A stretch of DNA of 10,578 nucleotides from Patescibacteria group bacterium UBA910 (GTDB lineage Bacteria > Patescibacteriota > Minisyncoccia > Phycocordibacterales > DATDWN01). The translations under genes were made by a program, and so were the position numbers. The notes under the pieces were generated by a model. The model was not told the DNA's origin and made no database searches. It was given only the letters and a program-made list of their open reading frames with translations. The stretch spans positions 1-10,578 of the forward strand of contig DBEI01000036.1 in the NCBI GenBank assembly GCA_002294445.1. Direction: 5' to 3'. Below, one piece after another: positions 1 through 4,428 of this stretch; positions within the stretch are counted from its first letter, which is position 1; every line of letters starts with the position of its first letter.

Positions 1-450
1 AAATTTTGCAAATGACTCTTTGTCTCCAGCAGAGTTGATGTCGATATACATATCCTCATGACCTTCATCTGATAGTATTGCCCACGCTGTTTTGAGTATC
101 AGAGCTTCGGCTACAGCTTTTGGACTATTTATTACTTCGAGTTCACAAATTTCTACGTTAGGTTTTTTCTTTTGACCGCTACCAGGAAAAGGTTTTTTGA
201 GGTAAAACAATGCTGGTTGAGATGCCGTACCAAATGGTGAGTCGTTGAAAAAACGCAAGAGTGCAATCCGTTCTTCGAGTAGGAGAGGGTGCTCACTTTC
301 TTCTTTGAGACTTTTTGCTTTAGATCTATCTTCTCCAGTGATCTGAGGTGAAATAATGCTTGTAAAACCATAATGATGGGCGATCTGCCCGGTGTGGTCA
401 ATTTCTTTCTGTATAAATTTCGGAAGCGTATCTGTTTTTTTCGATGGCAT
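1..450 (-). CDS. Histidyl-tRNA synthetase-like protein (class II aaRS paralogue), C-terminus cut by window edge
   Basis: The frame is open for 150 codons from ATG at 450 to the left edge, so only the N-terminal part is visible. Residues about 20-36 (HHYGFTSIISPQI) resemble the motif-1 region of HisRS (RYGF..I.TP.). Residues about 108-143 (ICELEVINSPKAVAEAL, then MYIDINSAGD) resemble the HisRS stretch with 'E..G...P.ADAE.I' and 'L.INS.G'. Between them, where HisRS has the arginine-bearing motif 2 (FR.ERPQ), this protein has LFYLKKPFPGSGQKKK, so the usual ATP-binding arginine is not evident, and a clear 'RPE.T' segment is also missing. I infer a HisRS-fold paralogue of uncertain activity rather than the canonical charging enzyme. 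The start lies 13 nt after the lepB stop with no Shine-Dalgarno sequence, so it is probably cotranscribed with lepB. The family assignment comes from remembered motif patterns only. Confidence 0.6.
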   Translation of the reverse strand, partial: MPSKKTDTLPKFIQKEIDHTGQIAHHYGFTSIISPQITGEDRSKAKSLKEESEHPLLLEERIALLRFFNDSPFGTASQPALFYLKKPFPGSGQKKKPNVEICELEVINSPKAVAEALILKTAWAILSDEGHEDMYIDINSAGDKESFAKF

Positions 451-463
451 ATGTTGTTGTGGA

Positions 464-1039
464 TTATTGATTTTTCACCGAACCTGGATGTATACCTATG
501 TGATTGAATGGATAGAGTTGTAACAGAGGTTTGCCGATAATATCCTCAACAGGTAATGGTCCCCATGCACGAGAATCATAACTTCCTGCACGGTTGTCAC
601 CCATAACAAAATATTCACGTGTAGAAAGGGTGACTGTTGTATTGTCTAATTTAGGGTATTTTACGAATGACTCATCGAGTTTGAGACCTTCAGGATGTTC
701 AAGGTTGATAATGGTCACTGCGCCGTCTTTTATTTGAACTGTTTCTCCGGGTAGGCCGATAATTCTTTTGATGAAGTCTCGAGAGGTATCTTCTGGAAAT
801 TTCATTACAATTACATCATCTCGCTGAGGTGCATGAAGTTTGTAAGATATTTTATCAATAATCAGGTAGTGTCCAGTTTCAAATGTAGGTGACATTGAAG
901 CTCCTGACACAATATAGGGTTCAGCTACGTATTTTCGAAACGGATAGATAATACACACCGCAATAAATGCAAACGTACCAAGTTCTTTTAAGAGAGACAA
1001 TCCCCAGCTTTGTTTTTTTGGTTCAGGTGCTGTGTTCAT
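464..1039 (-). CDS. lepB: Signal peptidase I
   Basis: Type I signal peptidase (peptidase family S26, 191 aa from this start), which removes signal peptides from secreted proteins at the outer face of the membrane. One N-terminal transmembrane helix spans about residues 17-36. The catalytic serine box is SGASMSPTF (Ser48 predicted nucleophile), the lysine box is FIKRIIGLPGE (Lys91 predicted general base), and the C-terminal box is GDNRAGSYDSRAWGP. The frame extends upstream to 1093, but I chose ATG 1039: the upstream 18 residues are atypical, and a promoter-like TTGTGT-18-TACAAT ends 6 nt before this ATG, which would make the mRNA leaderless. It is divergent from pth and followed at 13 nt by the HisRS-like gene. 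Likely clients in this window are the three signal-peptide-bearing pilin-like proteins at the right end. Confidence 0.95.
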   Translation of the reverse strand: MNTAPEPKKQSWGLSLLKELGTFAFIAVCIIYPFRKYVAEPYIVSGASMSPTFETGHYLIIDKISYKLHAPQRDDVIVMKFPEDTSRDFIKRIIGLPGETVQIKDGAVTIINLEHPEGLKLDESFVKYPKLDNTTVTLSTREYFVMGDNRAGSYDSRAWGPLPVEDIIGKPLLQLYPFNHIGIHPGSVKNQ

Positions 1040-1045
1040 CACTCT

Positions 1046-1075
1046 ATTGTAGGGCATCATATGTGCTTGACACAA
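1046..1075 (-). promoter_or_regulatory. Predicted lepB promoter (leaderless)
   Basis: Read on the minus strand, TTGTGT (1070-1075) and TACAAT (1046-1051) are separated by 18 bp. Only 6 nt (AGAGTG) separate the -10 from the lepB ATG at 1039, so transcription would begin at or next to the A of ATG. The call rests on consensus match only. Confidence 0.5.
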
Positions 1076-1122
1076 GGTATAACACTGTTGCATGTGTTTT
1101 TATGTTCTCCAGATAGGTGTGA

Positions 1123-1128
1123 TATACT
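1123..1128 (+). promoter_or_regulatory. Predicted pth extended -10 promoter (leaderless)
   Basis: TATACT preceded by TGA gives an extended -10 element, TGATATACT (1120-1128). The pth ATG at 1136 is 7 nt downstream, where the start of transcription is expected. The -35 position (TTATGT, 1100-1105, 17-bp spacer) is poor, as is usual for extended -10 promoters. Confidence 0.5.
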
Positions 1129-1135
1129 ATTTTTC

Positions 1136-1699
1136 ATGAATTATCTTATCGTTGGTCTCGGAAATCCAGGAAAAGAATATGAAAATACTCGCCATAATGC
1201 GGGGGTGATGGTGCTCGAAAAGATCAGAAGAGAGTGGGATTTTTTGGAGTGGAGTAAGGATACAATGAGTAATTCTTTGCTTACAAAAGGTTTTGTAGAT
1301 GAACATCAGATCACTTTCATGTTTCCGCAAACATTTATGAATCTTTCAGGTTCTGCAGTGCGACATTATGCTGACGACGAATACTCACAAAAACTTGTGG
1401 TGGTGTATGATGATCTCGATATTCCACTTGGTCGCATCAAAATGTCTTTTGATCGCTCATCTGGTGGGCACAATGGTGTACAGTCAATTATAGATACGCT
1501 TGGTGGTGCCGATTTTGCACGCATTCGAATTGGTATTGGAAATATTGAAGGTGATATACGTGAACATGTGGGGGTGCTCGATACATTTTCTTCTGAAGAA
1601 AAAAAGATAATTGAACATCAGAGTAACAAAGTGTCTGAGGTATTAAAGGTGTTTGTAAACAATGGAAAAGAAGAGGCGATGAAAGTCGCAAATACATAA
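1136..1699 (+). CDS. pth: Peptidyl-tRNA hydrolase
   Basis: Bacterial Pth (187 aa, usual family length about 185-195), which cleaves the ester bond of peptidyl-tRNAs released from stalled ribosomes so that the tRNA can be reused. The N-terminus has VGLGNPG (Asn10) and TRHNAG (His20, the catalytic histidine in the E. coli enzyme numbering). PQTFMNLSG (Asn69), VYDDLDIPLG (residues 90-99) and SSGGHNGVQSI (Asn113) follow in the family order, then RIRIGIG. All the expected active-site motifs are intact. The frame is open upstream to 1010, but that part overlaps lepB on the other strand and is not Pth-like, and ATG 1136 starts exactly at the conserved N-terminus. There is no Shine-Dalgarno sequence, and a -10 element sits 7 nt upstream. 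It converges with the small ORF at 1745-1951. Confidence 0.96.
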   Translation: MNYLIVGLGNPGKEYENTRHNAGVMVLEKIRREWDFLEWSKDTMSNSLLTKGFVDEHQITFMFPQTFMNLSGSAVRHYADDEYSQKLVVVYDDLDIPLGRIKMSFDRSSGGHNGVQSIIDTLGGADFARIRIGIGNIEGDIREHVGVLDTFSSEEKKIIEHQSNKVSEVLKVFVNNGKEEAMKVANT

Positions 1700-1706
1700 A
1701 AACAGA

Positions 1707-1737
1707 AAGCCCTCACAATAACTGCATGTGAGAGCTT
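1707..1737 (-). terminator. Rho-independent terminator of the small minus-strand ORF
   Basis: An 11-bp stem (1707-1717 with 1727-1737, loop of 9 nt) starts 8 nt after the stop of the ORF at 1745-1951. On the minus-strand RNA all pairs form, one as G-U, and the stem is followed by a T-rich run (TTTCTGTTTTT). On the plus strand the same pair is a C-A mismatch and no T-run follows, so the terminator serves the minus strand rather than pth. Confidence 0.65.
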
Positions 1738-1744
1738 AAGAAGT

Positions 1745-1951
1745 TTAGTGTTCGCAAGAGATGCGAATATAATGAGGAACAACTTTTTCATAGAATGAAA
1801 AAGTGCGAAGCATAGAAGTGCGATTTCTTTCGGAGATTGCTGTTGTTTCAGATTGCTTTTTCCAGACTTCGTCTTTGAAGGTGAACTGATATCCGATGCA
1901 AATGGTGCCGAAAAACAAATAAGTAACAGGACACGGTGCTACGGTAGACAT
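1745..1951 (-). CDS. Small hypothetical protein (68 aa)
   Basis: I do not recognise this protein. It would be 68 aa with an N-terminal hydrophobic or aromatic patch (TYLFFGTICIGYQF, residues about 10-23), a polar middle containing KDEVWKKQSE, and a C-terminus ending in RISCEH; cysteines lie at positions 7, 18 and 66. Support for its being real comes from its surroundings. AGAGAGG at 1956-1962 lies 4 nt before ATG and is the clearest Shine-Dalgarno-like sequence at any start in the window. There is a promoter candidate (TTGTAC-17-TACGAT), and a strand-specific terminator begins 8 nt after its stop. It lies between pth and the S1 gene with no coding alternative on the plus strand. It could still be a chance ORF in an intergenic region or mark a transcribed small RNA. 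Confidence 0.5.
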   Translation of the reverse strand: MSTVAPCPVTYLFFGTICIGYQFTFKDEVWKKQSETTAISERNRTSMLRTFSFYEKVVPHYIRISCEH

Positions 1952-1955
1952 ATGA

Positions 1956-1998
1956 CCTCTCTGTCTATAATCGTACTCCTCTCTATAAAAACGTACAA
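1956..1998 (-). promoter_or_regulatory. Promoter and SD region of the small ORF, with an 18-bp-period direct repeat
   Basis: On the minus strand a -35-like TTGTAC (1993-1998) is followed after 17 bp by TACGAT (1970-1975), and an SD-like AGAGAGG (1956-1962) lies 4 nt before the ATG at 1951. Two near-identical 10-mers, TTATAGAGAG (1979-1988) and TTATAGACAG (1961-1970), are spaced by 18 bp within this region. They could be a regulator site or a chance repeat. Confidence 0.35.
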
Positions 1999-2029
1999 CA
2001 AAAAACTCCCTTGAAGGAGTTTTTTGTTG
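1996..2029 (-). terminator. Rho-independent terminator downstream of the S1 gene
   Basis: A perfect 14-bp stem (1996-2009 with 2016-2029, 6-nt loop) starts 7 nt after the S1 stop codon. The stem contains GGAG followed by a run of six T residues on the minus strand. Because the A/T runs are symmetrical it could also work on plus-strand transcripts. Confidence 0.8.
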
Positions 2030-2035
2030 ATTATA

Positions 2036-3160
2036 CTATTCAGCTTTCTTTGTTGGATCAATAAATGAAAGTGTCATTTTTTGTTCCTTTGGATCAAAGA
2101 GAGAGATTTTGAATGTGTATCGTTTGCCGAGTTCGAGCTTGCTTCGAAGAGCGTCTTCTGAGCCAAACTCTGAAATGTGAACAAGACCTGCAATACCTTC
2201 TTCGATTGATGCGAGAGCGCCATGTTTGTTGAATTTGATAACTACAGCCTCAACAATCTGGTCTTTCTTGTATTTGTTTTCTGCACTTGCCCAAGGATTT
2301 TCTTTGAGTGCTTTGATAGAAAGTGAGATTTTACCGTCTTTAATTTCGATAATTTTCACTTTAATCTTTTCACCAACTCGGAAGAGGAGTCGTGGATTTT
2401 CTACGAGCGCCCAGTCGATTTCTGAAATGTGTACCAAACCTTCGAGACCATCTTCGATTTTTACGAATACTCCGAAGTCTACCATACCAGTTACTTCACC
2501 AGTTACCACGTCATTAAGCTGGTATTTACCAATGATGTGATCTTTGTTTTTCTCGGTTGGGTTTTTCTCTGAGAAGATGAGCTTACCTTCTTTTGGAGAA
2601 GCGCCGATAATTGCAACTGCAATTTTTGTTCCAACGAGCTTTCGGAGCTCAGAAAGGATAGCGTCTTTATCTCCATCTGCTACACGAGGGTAGTGCTCAG
2701 TCTTGAGCTGTGATGCAGGAAGGAATCCTGAAATACCTTGCCATGAAAGAATAAGACCTCCTTTGTTTGCATCCTGTACAGGAATCTCAAATACTTTCTT
2801 ATCTCGAATCGCATCTTCTGCTTCACTCCAGATAAGTGCCTGCCGAGCTTCTTTGAGTGAAATTTCAATATATCCGTCTTTGTTTGAAATTGAAACCACT
2901 TTACCCGCCACAGTGTCACCAATATTGATCTTCTTGATAATATCTCGAGCGCTCATGAATTCGCGTCCAAAGATAATACCAGTACCAAATGGTGGGATAT
3001 CAATATATACTGCGTTTTTGTCGATACCTATTACAGTACCTTCTACAATATCGTCGATTGAAGGAGGAGTTGCACTTTTATCGAGAAATGCATCCATAGC
3101 GGCCGATTTCTTTACAACCACATCTTCTTCATTTGCTTCTACTACTTTTTTGTCTGTCAT
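2036..3160 (-). CDS. rpsA: S1-domain RNA-binding protein, ribosomal protein S1-like
   Basis: A 374-aa protein built from four S1 (OB-fold) RNA-binding domains at about residues 36-103, 120-200, 213-283 and 297-367. Domains 3 and 4 carry the best signatures (DFGVFVKIEDGLEGLVHISE and ALASIEEGIAGLVHISE). Domain 2 is the most divergent, with the ISGFLPASQL signature that bacterial S1 shows in its ribosome-binding half. The E. coli protein has six domains and 557 residues, so this is a shorter four-domain form like those of several other phyla. The role is mRNA binding and delivery to the 30S subunit. ATG 3160 (MTDKK) was chosen; the frame also allows a TTG at 3196 with an unlikely extension. No Shine-Dalgarno sequence precedes it; instead the leader contains CCTCCTCTCC. 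A strong terminator follows. Bacterial rpsA is often autoregulated, but nothing here proves that. Confidence 0.88.
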   Translation of the reverse strand: MTDKKVVEANEEDVVVKKSAAMDAFLDKSATPPSIDDIVEGTVIGIDKNAVYIDIPPFGTGIIFGREFMSARDIIKKINIGDTVAGKVVSISNKDGYIEISLKEARQALIWSEAEDAIRDKKVFEIPVQDANKGGLILSWQGISGFLPASQLKTEHYPRVADGDKDAILSELRKLVGTKIAVAIIGASPKEGKLIFSEKNPTEKNKDHIIGKYQLNDVVTGEVTGMVDFGVFVKIEDGLEGLVHISEIDWALVENPRLLFRVGEKIKVKIIEIKDGKISLSIKALKENPWASAENKYKKDQIVEAVVIKFNKHGALASIEEGIAGLVHISEFGSEDALRSKLELGKRYTFKISLFDPKEQKMTLSFIDPTKKAE

Positions 3161-3198
3161 TTTTATATAAATGGAGAGGAGGCCTGCGTATTTCAAGT

Positions 3199-3204
3199 AT
3201 TATC
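3199..3204 (-). promoter_or_regulatory. Candidate -10 for the S1 gene
   Basis: GATAAT on the minus strand would start transcription near 3192 and leave a leader of roughly 32 nt before ATG 3160. I see no convincing -35. A weaker alternative, TTATAT at 3165-3170, would give a leaderless start. Confidence 0.25.
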
Positions 3205-3317
3205 TTGGAAATATGAGGTTTAACTCCTTTTCGACTCCGTGATAAATAACTATTGAAGTATACACAAAAATGAGGTTTTTGCAATAATTTAGCCCTAAAG
3301 ACAAGGGTGTAGTGTAT

Positions 3318-3346
3318 TTGAGGTGGGTATGTAAATCTGTTATGAT
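3318..3346 (+). promoter_or_regulatory. Predicted promoter of the MBL-fold gene (leaderless)
   Basis: TTGAGG (3318-3323), a 17-bp spacer ending in TGT (extended -10), then TATGAT (3341-3346). The ATG of the MBL-fold gene at 3354 follows after 7 nt, so the mRNA should start at the initiation codon. Confidence 0.55.
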
Positions 3347-3353
3347 ATACACT

Positions 3354-3995
3354 ATGATTATTACATACCACGGCGTTGATTTTATTAAAGTGCAGTTTGG
3401 AGATACTGTGCTTGCGGTTAATCCTGTTTCTAAAGATTCAAAGATAAAAAGTTCTCGATTTGGTGCAGATATCACCCTCATTTCATCAAAAGACACTGAA
3501 CACAATGGTGCAGACGTGACATCTCGTGGAGATAAGGCTTCTTTTGTGATAGATGGTCCAGGAGAATATGAAGTGTCTGGTATTTTTATTAAAGGTTTTC
3601 TTTCGAAAACTCAGTATGGTGAGGGTGTGGATCATATAAACACTATTTATACTGTGGCAATGGAAGGTATGAATCTTTGTTTTCTTGGTGCATTCTCTGA
3701 GGACACATTGCCTGCGAGTGCAAAGGGTGCGAACGAAAATATTGATATTCTTTTTGTGCCAATCGGCGGGGATGGAGTGCTTGACCCGGCTCATGCCCAA
3801 AAGATTGCTGTACAATTTGAACCGAAAATCATCATTCCTACTCATTGGGAAAGTGCGGGTGGTAAAGATGCACTCAAAGTCTTCCTCAAAGAAGCGGGGG
3901 CTGAAGGTGTGAAAGCTGTTGATAAATTAACGATTAAACGAAAGGATATTGAAAGTAAAGAGAGTGAGGTGGTAGTTTTGGCGTCTTCTAACTAG
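3354..3995 (+). CDS. Degenerate metallo-beta-lactamase-fold protein (UlaG-like family)
   Basis: A 213-aa protein that fits the MBL-fold superfamily in layout: an N-terminal strand pair (MIITYHGVDFIKVQFGD), the DGPGEYEVSGI turn (residues 67-77), a hydrophobic strand with FLGAFSE (110-116), ILFVPIGGDGVLDPAHA (132-148), and IIIPTHWES (159-167). The last two resemble the C-terminal half of UlaG-like hydrolases, where a histidine follows 'IP.H'. The metal-binding HxHxDH is absent: the corresponding segment reads LISSKDTEHNGAD, keeping only His50. I infer either lost hydrolase activity or a different metal arrangement. Start ATG 3354 was chosen because the conserved N-terminus begins there and a promoter lies 7 nt upstream; upstream in-frame codons give unrelated sequence. 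The next gene begins about 40 nt after its stop. Function unknown. Confidence 0.75.
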   Translation: MIITYHGVDFIKVQFGDTVLAVNPVSKDSKIKSSRFGADITLISSKDTEHNGADVTSRGDKASFVIDGPGEYEVSGIFIKGFLSKTQYGEGVDHINTIYTVAMEGMNLCFLGAFSEDTLPASAKGANENIDILFVPIGGDGVLDPAHAQKIAVQFEPKIIIPTHWESAGGKDALKVFLKEAGAEGVKAVDKLTIKRKDIESKESEVVVLASSN

Positions 3996-4034
3996 ACTCA
4001 TAGGGTTAAGAATTGAAGAATAGTGTATATATCT

Positions 4035-4373
4035 ATGTTTCATTTACTTGAAAAAATACGTACAAAGTCGAGAGCTCAGCGTACATTTATCGCGTTTAGC
4101 ATCTCTTTGCTCTTCACGGGTACAGTGTTTGTCGTTTGGATTGTTGCTCAGAAAAACACACCTTCTGTTGCTGCGGAAACGGAGAGTGTAAAGACAATAG
4201 AAGGAAATACGCCAACGGATACGTTGTTAAGAAATATATCTGATGTGTGGAGTGGTGTTGGCAACACTATGAAAAATGCTCAGGATGTTGTAAAAAATAC
4301 CAACTTTTCTTCTACTGTTGAATATCAGAGTGATGCTTCTACTACTCTGGATGTTGCGACAACTACACCGTAG
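4035..4373 (+). CDS. Small single-pass membrane protein, hypothetical
   Basis: A 112-aa protein that I do not recognise. A basic N-terminus (EKIRTKSRAQR, residues about 6-16) precedes one hydrophobic helix at about residues 17-38, and the remainder is polar and rich in Ser, Thr and Asn. By the positive-inside rule the N-terminus is cytoplasmic and the roughly 70-residue tail is outside the membrane. The tail contains TLLRNISDVWSGVGNTMKNA, which could form an amphipathic helix, and ends in a low-complexity STTLDVATTTP. ATG 4035 was chosen; an in-frame GTG at 4023 is possible. No Shine-Dalgarno sequence is visible, and an AT-rich TATATA-like sequence lies just upstream. It sits between the MBL-fold gene and gyrA in the same direction, and it ends 55 nt before gyrA. 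No functional link is evident. Confidence 0.7.
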   Translation: MFHLLEKIRTKSRAQRTFIAFSISLLFTGTVFVVWIVAQKNTPSVAAETESVKTIEGNTPTDTLLRNISDVWSGVGNTMKNAQDVVKNTNFSSTVEYQSDASTTLDVATTTP

Positions 4374-4380
4374 TTGCAAG

Positions 4381-4409
4381 TTGGCTCAGTGCGGAGAGTT
4401 TGATATACT
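4381..4409 (+). promoter_or_regulatory. Predicted gyrA promoter
   Basis: TTGGCT (4381-4386), a 17-bp spacer ending in TGA (extended -10), then TATACT (4404-4409). It gives a short leader of about 13 nt with no Shine-Dalgarno sequence before ATG 4429. The core TGATATACT is identical to that of pth at 1120-1128. Confidence 0.55.
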
Positions 4410-4428
4410 AACCTTACTTTAATTTATT

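Noticed and set aside
153..401. 82-aa minus-strand ORF in the left end
   Set aside because: It lies out of frame inside the continuous 150-codon frame of the HisRS-like gene, and its protein has no recognisable pattern.
1707..1737. Hairpin as the pth terminator
   Set aside because: On the plus strand the stem has a C-A mismatch and no T-run follows, whereas both features favour the minus strand.
2703..3170. 155-aa plus-strand ORF opposite the S1 gene
   Set aside because: Antisense shadow of a well-supported S1-domain gene. Its Ser/Ile-rich composition is typical of reverse-strand translation.
3486..3845. 119-aa minus-strand ORF opposite the MBL-fold gene
   Set aside because: Antisense shadow; the plus-strand gene has the family motifs and a promoter at its start.
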